Made by a program: the position numbers and the translations under genes. Under the pieces are notes generated by a model. That model did no database searches and was not told the origin of the DNA. It saw only the letters and a list, made by a program, of their open reading frames with translations. From Synechococcus sp. UW140 (GTDB lineage Bacteria > Cyanobacteriota > Cyanobacteriia > PCC-6307 > Cyanobiaceae), in the NCBI GenBank assembly GCA_945875915.1, contig CAMCMT010000006.1:20292-84291 (forward strand): a stretch of DNA of 64,000 bases. Direction: 5' to 3'. Below, one piece after another: positions 1-9,145 of this stretch. Positions within the stretch are counted from its first letter, which is position 1. Every line of letters starts with the position of its first letter.

Positions 1-1
1 C

Positions 2-394
<393 letters not shown>

Positions 395-411
395 TCGGCT
401 TCAAGCAATAG

Positions 412-945
<534 letters not shown>

Positions 946-964
946 GGTCCGTTTGATTGTGCAG

Positions 965-993
965 GGGGAGGCTTAGGCCTCCCCTTTTTTTTT
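965..993 (+). terminator. Rho-independent terminator of cpeBA
   Basis: An 8-bp perfect stem (GGGGAGGC with GCCTCCCC) around a TTAG loop is followed by nine Ts, 19 bp after the cpeA stop. It would end the highly expressed cpeBA transcript; readthrough could give low-level cpeZ expression. Confidence 0.93.
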
Positions 994-1041
994 GTTGACG
1001 GCCCCTTCTGGGCCCCTTCCCCTCGCAGCGACGACCTCCCG

Positions 1042-1665
1042 ATGGCTCCTGGCACCAGCACCGGCTCCCTCGATCAGCTGTTCGACGATCTTGGGCATCC
1101 CAATCCCTACGTGCAGACCGAGGCGTTTCTGGAGATGGTTCGGCACCATGCCGATGCATCCTTGCCTCGCTTGCTGTTGATGCTCGATCATCAGGATGTG
1201 GTGAGGCGACGGGCAGCGGTGCGCGCTTTGGGTGTTTTCGCCGATCGGGCGATGCTGCCCCTTGCCGCTAAGTTCCACGCCAGCTCCGATGCCACCGTTC
1301 GCGCCAGTTGCGTGAAGGCCTACGCCCAGATTGCTTCCAATCGGCCCGGCATCGACGTTCCGCCTGAAGCCATGGCAGCCCTTGAGGCCGCGTTGCATGA
1401 CGACTCCCCCGTGGTGGCGATCTCCGCTGTGATGGCCCTCGGCCAGGTTGGCAGGCAGGCTTTGCCGCTGTTGCTCCAGGTGTGCCGAGGCAAGAACGAG
1501 GCCCAGGCCGTGGCAGCGGTAACGGCCCTGGCTGGCAGCGATCACCCGGATGTGAACGCATGCTTCCTTGAGTTGTCCACCGCTGAAACGACCGATCCCT
1601 ACGTGCTCGAAACGGTGATTTCGTCGTTGGCCAGGGTGGCGGATCTACGGATGCGGCAGGCGTAG
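1042..1665 (+). CDS. cpeZ: HEAT-repeat phycoerythrobilin lyase subunit/chaperone CpeZ
   Basis: A 207-aa protein made of HEAT/armadillo-type helical repeats of the phycobilisome-lyase E/F type, for example DDLGHPNPYVQTEAFLEMV and ALHDDSPVVAISAVMALGQV. Known CpeZ proteins have this length and act with CpeY in attaching phycoerythrobilin to CpeA, or as a chaperone-like partner for phycoerythrin. Position directly after cpeBA matches the cpeBAZY order of other phycoerythrin-containing cyanobacteria, though here cpeY is displaced about 2 kb downstream. ATG chosen; no strong ribosome-binding site. Family certain, ortholog assignment rests largely on context. Confidence 0.85.
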   Translation: MAPGTSTGSLDQLFDDLGHPNPYVQTEAFLEMVRHHADASLPRLLLMLDHQDVVRRRAAVRALGVFADRAMLPLAAKFHASSDATVRASCVKAYAQIASNRPGIDVPPEAMAALEAALHDDSPVVAISAVMALGQVGRQALPLLLQVCRGKNEAQAVAAVTALAGSDHPDVNACFLELSTAETTDPYVLETVISSLARVADLRMRQA

Positions 1666-1704
1666 ATCTCACATTCAACGATCACTCTGGCGCCGAGCCA
1701 GTCG

Positions 1705-2697
1705 TCAACGGTCGTCAACGGCTTGTTGATGGTTGCGCAGCTGCTGAAGTGAGACCTGCAGCACAGGCTTGACTTGGTCGCTGGCTTCTGCTGCCAGGGC
1801 AACCTCCAGCTCGGTGATGGCATCGAGGGCTCGCAACTTCATCAACGAAAGGGCCGAATTCTTGCGCACCTGATCTGAACGGTCTCGCAGCAAGGGCTGC
1901 AGGAGCGGTGAGGCCCAGATCGGATCATGCAGCTTCCCCAAAAGAGTGGCGGCCTCGGCGCGCACCTGGTCAGCCGGATCGGCGAGGGCCTCGATCACCA
2001 GCACCCGGGCCTGCTCGTCGTCCAGGCTCTGGATCTGCTCACCAAGGGCCGCAATCGCCGCCGTACGCACTTCAGTGTCAGCAGAACGGGCTGCTCGGCG
2101 CAGGGCTTCTGGCGCCCTGGCGCCGACGAAAGCCAGACCCCAGCTGGCCAAACCCAGGTGCATGCTGGTGCTTTCGGCATTGGAGAGAACAGCGATCAGA
2201 GCCTCCACGGCGCACTCACCCGTGGCGGCCATGGCACCCACGGCAGATCCTTGCACCACCGGATCCGGATCATTGAGAAGGGCAGCGAGGAGATCAGGGA
2301 GGGCAACTGGATCCCCGATCAAGGTGAGGGTTTTGGCGGCGGCACGGCGCACGGTCACATTGGCGTGGGTTCGCAGGGCCTGACACAGAGCCGGAACGGC
2401 TGCGGGACCAACGGCACCGAGACTCTCGGCAAAGGTGAGCCGCATCAGGCCGCGTGGATCGCCGAGCCCCGCCACCATCTTCTGGATCAACTCCTGGTCC
2501 CCGGGGGGGCGATCTCCGGAGCGCAACTGCTGCTTCAGCTCCGCAGCCAAAAGGGCAGCTTCCTCTTCACTGAGGGAGATGGCCGCAGATACTGGCGTTA
2601 GGGGCGGAGTCTGGTGGATCAAGGCGGTGTGGCAGTCCAGGGCCCATTCTTGACGCAGAGCCAGTCGCCACCCGGCTGGCGTGGCTGCTCGTAACAT
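1705..2697 (-). CDS. HEAT-repeat bilin lyase-like protein (CpeF/MpeV or MpeU-like)
   Basis: About 330 aa of HEAT repeats related to phycobilisome lyases of the CpcE/F, CpeY/Z and CpeF/MpeV group, with repeats such as GDPRGLMRLTFAESLGAVG and DPADQVRAEAATLLGKL. The start at 2697 is preferred over an upstream ATG at 2790: GGAG lies 3 nt before it, and the longer form would overlap the divergent gene at 2719. It is convergent with cpeZ (39 bp between stops). CpeF attaches the doubly linked bilin of CpeB, a function phycoerythrin producers need, so CpeF is an attractive identity, but sequence reading alone cannot separate CpeF from CpeU/MpeU-type lyases. Confidence 0.8.
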   Translation of the reverse strand: MLRAATPAGWRLALRQEWALDCHTALIHQTPPLTPVSAAISLSEEEAALLAAELKQQLRSGDRPPGDQELIQKMVAGLGDPRGLMRLTFAESLGAVGPAAVPALCQALRTHANVTVRRAAAKTLTLIGDPVALPDLLAALLNDPDPVVQGSAVGAMAATGECAVEALIAVLSNAESTSMHLGLASWGLAFVGARAPEALRRAARSADTEVRTAAIAALGEQIQSLDDEQARVLVIEALADPADQVRAEAATLLGKLHDPIWASPLLQPLLRDRSDQVRKNSALSLMKLRALDAITELEVALAAEASDQVKPVLQVSLQQLRNHQQAVDDR

Positions 2698-2718
2698 AAG
2701 CTCCAACGAAAAAAAGTA

Positions 2719-3153
2719 ATGACCACCTTCTTGGTCTCCCACAACCTGCAGGTGGCGAGTGAATTCTGCCCCCCCTGGGATGGGTTGCAATTGGCGTCAG
2801 GGTTGGAACGATTCTGTCCATCGGTCACCTCTGCAGAAGCACTCTCCCACCCGCACTGGCGACTGCGGCTTGAGAGCCCGCTGGATGCCCCCCGTTTTGC
2901 TGAGGAACTGGTGGCAGGATGGGCCTCCCTGCGTAGCGACTATGGCCATCGGGTCAACCATGGGATTCTTGCGCTAGGAGGGCGCAAGGACACACCGGCA
3001 GCCAGCTCTTCACCACTCGGTTTGGGCTCCTGGGGGGTCGACGTCGTTGAAACTCCTGACCCAGATGCTTTTCTGGAGGGCATTCAATGGGAACAGCTGA
3101 AGGCTGGCCGTCCAGCCGATGGCGTCTTTGAGGTGCTCTACAAGCCGCTCTAG
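2719..3153 (+). CDS. Conserved-looking hypothetical protein in the rod island
   Basis: A 144-aa soluble protein with no motif I recognise. Composition is that of a real cyanobacterial gene (GC-rich third positions, no odd codons), and it is divergent from the HEAT lyase gene with only 21 bp between the start codons, suggesting a shared promoter region. No membrane segment or signal peptide; no bilin-type Cys motif. Its position inside the phycobilisome gene set suggests a role in phycobilisome assembly or pigment handling, which is inference only. Ribosome-binding site is weak (AAAAAGTA before ATG). Confidence 0.65.
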   Translation: MTTFLVSHNLQVASEFCPPWDGLQLASGLERFCPSVTSAEALSHPHWRLRLESPLDAPRFAEELVAGWASLRSDYGHRVNHGILALGGRKDTPAASSSPLGLGSWGVDVVETPDPDAFLEGIQWEQLKAGRPADGVFEVLYKPL

Positions 3154-3163
3154 TGGAACGGCT

Positions 3164-3496
3164 TTAGGTCCTCTTGGTCCGGGAGGCTGGCTTGGTCGTG
3201 CGCTGGCTTACGCGTTTAGTCTCCTTGGGTTGACCAGGTTCCGACCGATCAGTGTCAGGGGAGGACAGGGCTTCGACATTCTCCTGCGCTGAAGTTGGCT
3301 GGGGTGCAGCACCGACATCAGCCCGGGCGTGAATCTGGCCAGTCACATCGGCAACCCTCAATCCCTGGCGATGAAGCCCATGCATCACGACACTCAGGGT
3401 TTGCAGTGGCACTCGAATGGTTCTGCAAGCGACGTGGCCACCTTTCAAGGATCCGACCACGCTCACATAAAATATCTGATTCACCAGGATGCCCAT
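3164..3496 (-). CDS. Small CpcD-like domain protein with charged tail
   Basis: 110 aa. Residues about 8-56 fit the CpcD-type linker fold: a strand QIFYVSVVG, then RTIRVPLQTLSVVMHGLHRQG and LRVADVT, matching the pattern in which a VP-containing strand precedes an IxRxG helix. The remainder is a low-complexity basic/acidic tail ending in KPASRTKRT. CpcD proteins cap the distal ends of rods. The match is by eye and rather weak, so this may be a capping or terminator linker, or an unrelated small protein. Convergent with the gene at 2719 (10 bp between stops). Confidence 0.55.
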   Translation of the reverse strand: MGILVNQIFYVSVVGSLKGGHVACRTIRVPLQTLSVVMHGLHRQGLRVADVTGQIHARADVGAAPQPTSAQENVEALSSPDTDRSEPGQPKETKRVSQRTTKPASRTKRT

Positions 3497-3624
3497 GCTT
3501 ACGCAGGGATCTTACTTGGATTGTCTCTCAACCCCATTGGGCTCGCCAATCGCTACACATTCTGACATCTGCCATGCGCTGCCTTGATCGGTAGCGCATG
3601 GGATAATGAACGATGTAATCAAGG

Positions 3625-4971
3625 ATGAACGAGTCCGTGAGTTCAAGCCGCTTTAATAACATCCATCCGGGCCTTGATCAGGCAGAGTCCTTGCGGATTC
3701 TGTCGTTACCAGTGGCAGAATTGGAGTCAAGCAGCGATCGCTACATGGCGGCGGCCCAATTGCTCAACTTTCCCGGCAAGCAATCGGAACAGGCCTTGCT
3801 TGGGCTGCTCGCAGAGGAAGACGAAACGCAAGCAACCCAGCTCGCCAAGCGCAAAGCCGTGGAGGTGCTGGCACGGCTTGGTTGTAGAGATGCGATTAAG
3901 AGCATTGGCAAGTGCCTGATCAGTGACGATCATTATTTGGTGGAGAATGCAGCTTGGGCCTTACACCAGTTGGGCTGCCAGGATCAAGGGATCATCAATC
4001 AGATGGTGGCCTTATTGGCAGACTGCCGTCAGAATCGTCGTGTGCTCATTCAGAGTTTGGCCGGCCTAAGGGTCGTGCAAGCACTTCCTAGGATCAGCGC
4101 TCTCCAGGATGATGGTAGGCCAGGAGTTCGTGGGGCAGCTATCGCCGCTGTGGCCTCTCTGGGCGGATCAAGAGATCGGATTTTGAGCCTTGGTGAACAG
4201 CTTTTTCTGCCGAATCAGATGGACCGGCAGTCGGCTATTCAAGATGTGATTGATGCTGGCGCACAAGAGCTGCTTGAGGAGGTTTTGTGCGCCCCTGTTT
4301 CGCCGGTGTTTCGGATGCGGGCGGTGCGTCTGCTTTGGCCCGAGGCGCAGCCTCTGAGCAACGGCCTAGCGCTCTTGGATACACTTGATTTGCTGCTCTT
4401 GGATAGCCCTGAGAGCCTTCAGCTTGTCCATAGCTATGGCGAAAAGCAAGAGAATTTGTTTTTAATTAATGAGTTTTTTGGTACGGATTTTAGTCGCTGC
4501 TATCTTGCCTTGCAAACACTTGCCTGCGAACCAGGTGAGCACCTATGGCCCCTGCTCGAGCAGCGTTGGCTGGAAGAGGCCCACAATGACTATGGAGCTC
4601 ACTATTTCTTTATTCGCCTATTTGCCATGGTGGCAAACTGGGGGGCCGAAAAGGCTAAGGTAGAAAGCTATTGCGAAGCTACCATTTTCAACCGTCGACC
4701 GCAGTTTAGCAAGTCTCGTCCTGCGGCTATTCTGGCCCTATTACGTCTTCAGCCCGAACGATTAAATGCTCCTCTTACTCAACTGCTGGATCCTGCGGTG
4801 GAGTCGAACTGGGAATGCCGCTATGCGTCATGGATGGCGGTTGCCCAGATGATCACAATGGGACTGTCCATCGGCACTCAACTTATGCATTTACATATCA
4901 AGACTAATGATCCAAACGCTTTTGTTGAGAGCAAGAAACGACAGGTTGCTGGATTACTCGCTGATTTCTGA
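3625..4971 (+). CDS. cpeY: Phycoerythrobilin lyase CpeY
   Basis: A 448-aa HEAT-repeat protein of the length and layout of CpeY, which attaches phycoerythrobilin to Cys82 of CpeA, helped by CpeZ. Repeats run along the first 230 residues (for example LISDDHYLVENAAWALHQLG and DDGRPGVRGAAIAAVASLGG); the second half is the CpeY-specific region with HNDYGAHYFFIRLFAM. ATG preceded by AAGG. The gene is separated from cpeZ by three inserted genes and ends 18 bp inside the convergent cpeR gene, so the two 3' ends overlap antisense. Confidence 0.9.
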   Translation: MNESVSSSRFNNIHPGLDQAESLRILSLPVAELESSSDRYMAAAQLLNFPGKQSEQALLGLLAEEDETQATQLAKRKAVEVLARLGCRDAIKSIGKCLISDDHYLVENAAWALHQLGCQDQGIINQMVALLADCRQNRRVLIQSLAGLRVVQALPRISALQDDGRPGVRGAAIAAVASLGGSRDRILSLGEQLFLPNQMDRQSAIQDVIDAGAQELLEEVLCAPVSPVFRMRAVRLLWPEAQPLSNGLALLDTLDLLLLDSPESLQLVHSYGEKQENLFLINEFFGTDFSRCYLALQTLACEPGEHLWPLLEQRWLEEAHNDYGAHYFFIRLFAMVANWGAEKAKVESYCEATIFNRRPQFSKSRPAAILALLRLQPERLNAPLTQLLDPAVESNWECRYASWMAVAQMITMGLSIGTQLMHLHIKTNDPNAFVESKKRQVAGLLADF

Positions 4972-5265
4972 AAAACGTGTCTTTGTGCTTCCATTACTTG
5001 CCCAATAGCTCACTATCGAATGACCGGCAGGTCGTGGAACCTTTGCCACAGCACGTAGAATCTTAAAAGTTCGCTTTGGCCCCATCGGCCAGGCACCTAC
5101 TTCTCGTATTGAGATGACCTCACCCCCTAAAGAAAGCAGACAGACTTCGAAGCGCTCGATCAAAGATTGATCAACTGTCTCAAAGATAAATTCAGTCCCG
5201 CGGCAGATAAGATGCTGCGATCGAATCCAGCTTTCCAGCTGATGCTGTGGGCTCTTTATAGCCAT
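4954..5265 (-). CDS. cpeR: Phycoerythrin operon regulator CpeR
   Basis: 103 aa, matching the small CpeR family: a core with WIRSQHLICRGTEFIFETVD followed by FEVCLLSLGGEVISI. CpeR is an activator needed for phycoerythrin gene expression in several cyanobacteria and is typically the last gene of the cpeCDESTR operon. Exactly that position is seen here, 5 bp after the cpeT stop. There is no classical helix-turn-helix; the mechanism is not evident from sequence. The stop overlaps the 3' end of cpeY on the other strand by 18 bp. Confidence 0.82.
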   Translation of the reverse strand: MAIKSPQHQLESWIRSQHLICRGTEFIFETVDQSLIERFEVCLLSLGGEVISIREVGAWPMGPKRTFKILRAVAKVPRPAGHSIVSYWASNGSTKTRFSEISE

Positions 5266-5270
5266 CTTAA

Positions 5271-5891
5271 TCAGCTGCTTGCATGATCATTCTGGAGCCA
5301 GCCTTCATCGAGATGGTCGCCATAGCGATGCGATCGACTAAAGCGTAGAGGTCCATTCTCAGCTCCCCAGAGATAGGAGTGGGTACTGGGGTCAAAGCCG
5401 CGATCTCGGCTCACCCAGTGATCCTCGCCAAACTCTACTTCGCTTACCAGATAGGTTAGCTGACCATCGCGGGGAATCAGGCACTTGCAACCCGGCTCTA
5501 CTTCACCGCAGAAAGAACCATCTTGCTTCTGGCGAAAGACCATCGCACAGCCTGGACGGGGCAGCAGATCCTCTACAACGATGCCAGACAGTAATTCGGG
5601 CCGAGATCCTGCTCCGGCTGCGCGAATTCCGTTGCGAAGGCCAAAGTTGAGCATCAGAAGATGGTCATCTGCAACGATCAAATGATGCAAACCCTGGCGG
5701 TATGGCCGCCAAGGATCATAATCATAACTCTGCTCAGAGTAAAACCAAGGGCCATGAAAAGTCTCCCATGGAAAGGGACGAAAAAAAATGTTGATATGAG
5801 AGAACTTGGATGGCTCTGCCTGTGCCTGTTGATGGTTGCTGAAACAGCCTGAAATAGTCTGAGCGAAGTGCAATATGGATGCAGAATTCAT
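5271..5891 (-). CDS. cpeT: Bilin lyase CpeT
   Basis: 206 aa, T-type lyase related to CpcT. Family signatures are ISGCFSNHQQAQ, INIFFRPFPWETF, FYSEQSYDYDPWRPYRQG and EVEPGCKCL. CpeT is thought to act on the C-terminal cysteine of CpeB (Cys165), by analogy with CpcT on CpcB Cys155. It starts 3 bp after the cpeS stop, so the two are co-translated. A second T-type lyase, better matching CpcT, lies at 17.1-17.7 kb. Confidence 0.92.
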   Translation of the reverse strand: MNSASILHFAQTISGCFSNHQQAQAEPSKFSHINIFFRPFPWETFHGPWFYSEQSYDYDPWRPYRQGLHHLIVADDHLLMLNFGLRNGIRAAGAGSRPELLSGIVVEDLLPRPGCAMVFRQKQDGSFCGEVEPGCKCLIPRDGQLTYLVSEVEFGEDHWVSRDRGFDPSTHSYLWGAENGPLRFSRSHRYGDHLDEGWLQNDHASS

Positions 5892-5894
5892 AAC

Positions 5895-6428
5895 TCAAGC
5901 CTCTATTCTTCTGATTTCCGAGCTGAAGGAAGTCTGCAATATGCCCGATCCCTCTGATGTACGCAGAACCGATGATCGGCAACGCACGTGCTCAGAAAGA
6001 AACCAGATGCGTTCCTCTGCAATTGACTGGCTATAGACAGTCTTGAGGATAAATGTGCCGTCGTCTAGAAAATTATAGGATGAGACTGCAGACTCTGCTT
6101 CTGCATAACCTGTGCTGCGCAGCAGTTGTCCCGTTCGTTCGGTTTCTGGAAGCGGAATCAGGATGCAGGTGCCTTGAGAAACTGCCGTGGCATCATCGGG
6201 TTCCCAGTCTGACTCTGCCTGCCAAGTCATCTGAAAAGGGCTGGAAATCGTGCCAGGAACAATAGACTGCAATGCCAGATAATCCACTACTTCTTGATTA
6301 TTAATGGCTAGTCGTTCGATCTTGATATTGCTTATGACATCCTCAAACTGTCTAAAGGCTAGGGCGTGCGCTGAACGCATCGACCGCCATTGCCCTTCCG
6401 AACGGGCAACGAACTGCTCAATGCTCAT
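5895..6428 (-). CDS. cpeS: Bilin lyase CpeS
   Basis: 177 aa, S-type lyase with the beta-barrel fold of the CpcS/CpeS family. The N-terminus MSIEQFVARSEGQWRSMRSA and FRQFEDVISNIKIERL are highly characteristic, as is the C-terminal ERIWFLSEHVRCRSSVLR. S-type lyases attach bilins to the central cysteine (Cys82 type) of biliprotein subunits; CpeS proteins act with phycoerythrobilin on CpeB. The start overlaps the end of the preceding small ORF by 11 bp, and cpeT follows 3 bp after the stop. Confidence 0.95.
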   Translation of the reverse strand: MSIEQFVARSEGQWRSMRSAHALAFRQFEDVISNIKIERLAINNQEVVDYLALQSIVPGTISSPFQMTWQAESDWEPDDATAVSQGTCILIPLPETERTGQLLRSTGYAEAESAVSSYNFLDDGTFILKTVYSQSIAEERIWFLSEHVRCRSSVLRTSEGSGILQTSFSSEIRRIEA

Positions 6429-6666
6429 ACATTAATTGCGGGAGTTGGGCGAGCCTATCCGTTTCCGGTCGGGCGGCCTGCACCATGTGGACCAGGCTGT
6501 TGATCATCAGGTCCCTTGCCTCAGCGGAGCTGGCCTTGCTCATTCTGGATGGGACGACCTGTGCGAACTGAGACTGGGATTGCATGTCGGATAAAGGAGA
6601 TAGGGATATGGTGGGAAGCGCCAGGTTGTCTCCCTTTCGGTCAAACGCCATTGACTGTCCCACCAT
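6418..6666 (-). CDS. Small ORF between cpeE and cpeS, unknown
   Basis: Up to 82 aa, ending 11 bp inside cpeS, which suggests translational coupling. The region from ARDLMINSLVHMVQAARPE looks helical and amphipathic. Internal methionines at 6585 and 6543 are alternative starts; none has a clear ribosome-binding site, so the true length is uncertain (41-82 aa). I do not recognise the family. Placement between linker and lyase genes in one operon suggests a small phycobilisome accessory protein, but it could also be a non-coding spacer that happens to be open. Confidence 0.5.
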   Translation of the reverse strand: MVGQSMAFDRKGDNLALPTISLSPLSDMQSQSQFAQVVPSRMSKASSAEARDLMINSLVHMVQAARPETDRLAQLPQLMYEH

Positions 6667-6696
6667 GAACCAAGTTAGGAGTCCAAAAGGCGCCGT

Positions 6697-7437
6697 TCAG
6701 CCATTTGTTACGGACAGAATTGAACCGCCGCGCCGTTGCACACTCTGTAGCGTTGAGGAGAGGCTGCCATAGGGGACAACGGACACTTGCACAGCTCGGC
6801 GGTTCACTCCGGTTGGCGACAACGTGCTCCAGCAGATGCGATAGCGACGCTGATTGCGGCTTGAACTTGCTCCCCGGTTTCCACGAGCCGCAGAAGCCGG
6901 CGCTGAACCCGTTGCAAGGCTTGCTTTTAGGATCGGTCGTTTACCGCCATCAAAGGCAGCGGAATTACCTCTCAGACTCAGGGAGCGCACATAGGTAAGA
7001 TTGCTTTCTCCAGTGGTGGTAGCTGTGGTACGCCAGTAAGGAACGCTGTCGAAACCGAAGGCATCGCCGTACTCAGTGGAATACACGTAGCTGTCGATTT
7101 CGGCTTGATACCCTTCAGCGGCCAGTCGCTGAACATGCTCGCTCAGTTCTGCTTGGTTGCGTGGTGCCCGGCCCAGCAGATGTTTGAAGTTGAGTTCAAC
7201 GAACCGATAGGGACCATTTTTCTCTAGAAACAGGCTGCGATAGGTGTCTGAACAGGCAAGGGCGGAAATCAGCCCCTGAACGGTGAGATCACCTTGGAGA
7301 AATTGGCTTTCAGCGGTCGCAACCAGCTGCTCTTCCATTAAGTGCGCATTGCCAAACACTTGTCGGTAGGCAGCTCGCAGTACGTCCTGGGCATGGGCTT
7401 GGTCTTGCACTGATAACGTGGTGAGTGTGAAAGTCAT
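6697..7437 (-). CDS. cpeE: Phycoerythrin-associated rod linker CpeE type
   Basis: 246 aa. An N-terminal phycobilisome linker domain occupies about residues 12-145 (AYRQVFGNAHLMEEQLVATAE, PYRFVELNFKHLLGRAP), and a C-terminal CpcD-like domain ends with LQSVQRRGGSILSVT. Such linkers lie inside phycoerythrin hexamers and fix rod order. Third in the cpeC - duplex linker - cpeE series. Closest by eye to the second half of its upstream neighbour, suggesting a duplication history. The exact linker letter is inferred from operon position. Confidence 0.88.
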   Translation of the reverse strand: MTFTLTTLSVQDQAHAQDVLRAAYRQVFGNAHLMEEQLVATAESQFLQGDLTVQGLISALACSDTYRSLFLEKNGPYRFVELNFKHLLGRAPRNQAELSEHVQRLAAEGYQAEIDSYVYSTEYGDAFGFDSVPYWRTTATTTGESNLTYVRSLSLRGNSAAFDGGKRPILKASLATGSAPASAARGNRGASSSRNQRRYRICWSTLSPTGVNRRAVQVSVVPYGSLSSTLQSVQRRGGSILSVTNG

Positions 7438-7507
7438 TGCCAGGGAGAAAACAGCAAAGGGAGAAACGAGTGTTGCAATTAAGAGCAGGCAGAATAGCCG
7501 GGCTTAC

Positions 7508-9034
7508 TTAGGCAACTTCAGTAATTGAAATGATGCGTCCGCCACGGCGGTGGATGTAGGCCAATTGGGTGGTCATGTCCTTGCCAGAAACTAGGTAGCT
7601 GGCGTTAGGTGTGCGCTGGCGGCCACCTGCGGGTTGCGCCTGAACGGCAATCCGATACCGTTTTGTGGTGGGGTCAACCGAGCCGCTGAAGGCGGAGCGG
7701 CGGTTCAGACGTACGGTGGTGCTGCTCCAGCCGCCCGGCAGAGCCTTGGCACCCAACGAAGTTACCAAGCTGGAGGAACTTTGTACACTGTCGCTACTAG
7801 AGAAGCCCTGCACCAGCGCCAAGTGACGATTAAAGCCAATCTGGTTGCGGCCATTCTCCGTTTGGATGCGGGCGAATGGAACAGTGTGTTCGCCAAACCA
7901 CTGTTGGTATTCTGAGCCATCTAGGTAGCTGCTGATTTCCGCTTCGTAGCCTTCAACGGCCAGCCGTTGGATGTGTTCGCTCAACTCGGCCTGGCTAGCC
8001 GGCGCGCGTCCGAGCAGGTGCTTGAAGTTGAGTTCTACGAAGCGATAGGGAGCATTGCTTTCGAAGAAGCGACGCCTATATTCAGGCGAACAGGCAATAG
8101 CCCGCACCAACTCTCGGGTGCTGAGATAGCCTTCGGCGAACTTGCTTTCGGCGCTGATTACCCTTTCGCTTTCCATGAGATGGGGGTTGCCCATCACTTG
8201 GCGGTAGGTTGCCCGGAGCAACCCCTGAATCTGATCGGGGGTGTCTCCCGGGACCCGTTGGAAGATTTCCTGGCTGCGCTGGCCGAGCCCGAATCCTACA
8301 TATAGATCGCCACGCAGCGGTACGGAATCTCCCCCATCGCTGTTGCTACGACGCACAGGCGTAAAGGTTGTGCGACCCGTTTCAGTTCCTCCAAAAGCTC
8401 CAAAACTTTGGGCCCGAAACACCTGGGTCGGAACACGAATTGTGATGGGCTGATTCCTGGCCAGACTGACGAGGAGCTTACTCTTGGAGCCGATTGCGGA
8501 ATCGCTGCCAGCAAAGTTCTGCTCCAGGGCAGCGATCCGATTGAAGGCCGATTGGGGTGAGCCGGCTGGGCTGTTCCAAGTGCGGATGTATGGGGCCGTG
8601 TCGTCTCCGAATGAACGTCCGTACTCTTCGGAATCAATGAGGGCATCGATGCTCGCGTCAAAGCCGGCGCTAGCAATCCTTGCCACTTCGGCGCTCACTT
8701 CTGCCTCATCGACTGGCGGGCGGCCCAGTAGATGCTTGATGGACAATTCAACGCAACGATGGGGCGCCACGGCTTCATAGAAGCGTGAGCGGTAGAAGGA
8801 CGACTTCGCGAGGGAGCGAACGAACTCTTTGACCGTTAGGCTGCCATGCCTCAGTTGCGATTCCGCCGATTCGAGGCGCTCACTTTCCATCGGCATGGTG
8901 TTACCGAAGACATGCCGGTAGCAGGCGCTGATCACAAGGTTTAGGCTGGACTCATCATTACCTACTTTGTAGCTAACCGGATTGTCTAGAAGGGGAGTGG
9001 CGCCAAAGCTGAGTGCGAAGGATTGGTTGGTCAT
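7508..9034 (-). CDS. Two-domain phycoerythrin rod linker in the cpeD position
   Basis: 508 aa with two complete phycobilisome linker domains, about residues 25-160 (CYRHVFGNTMPMESERLESAES, CVELSIKHLLGRPP) and 265-400 (TYRQVMGNPHLMESERVISAES, YRFVELNFKHLLGRAP), followed by a CpcD-like tail ending YIHRRGGRIISITEV. Normal rod linkers of this group have one linker domain in 250-300 aa. A double linker could span two hexamers with one polypeptide. It sits between cpeC and cpeE, the cpeD slot of the cpeCDESTR operon. Marine Synechococcus also have some two-domain phycoerythrin linkers, so the architecture is known, but I cannot name this one safely. Confidence 0.9.
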   Translation of the reverse strand: MTNQSFALSFGATPLLDNPVSYKVGNDESSLNLVISACYRHVFGNTMPMESERLESAESQLRHGSLTVKEFVRSLAKSSFYRSRFYEAVAPHRCVELSIKHLLGRPPVDEAEVSAEVARIASAGFDASIDALIDSEEYGRSFGDDTAPYIRTWNSPAGSPQSAFNRIAALEQNFAGSDSAIGSKSKLLVSLARNQPITIRVPTQVFRAQSFGAFGGTETGRTTFTPVRRSNSDGGDSVPLRGDLYVGFGLGQRSQEIFQRVPGDTPDQIQGLLRATYRQVMGNPHLMESERVISAESKFAEGYLSTRELVRAIACSPEYRRRFFESNAPYRFVELNFKHLLGRAPASQAELSEHIQRLAVEGYEAEISSYLDGSEYQQWFGEHTVPFARIQTENGRNQIGFNRHLALVQGFSSSDSVQSSSSLVTSLGAKALPGGWSSTTVRLNRRSAFSGSVDPTTKRYRIAVQAQPAGGRQRTPNASYLVSGKDMTTQLAYIHRRGGRIISITEVA

Positions 9035-9145
9035 TACACGACTGGGAGGGGGGAGGGGGGAGATCGGGAAATGCTGCGTTGGTGAGTGACTATCTCACTA
9101 GGCAGGTTTTGACGTTCTCTGAGTCAAGTAGCAATCAATGAATAG

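Noticed and set aside
973..1545. 190-codon minus-strand frame opposite cpeZ
   Set aside because: Shadow of the GC-rich plus-strand gene; His/Gly-rich composition without motifs.
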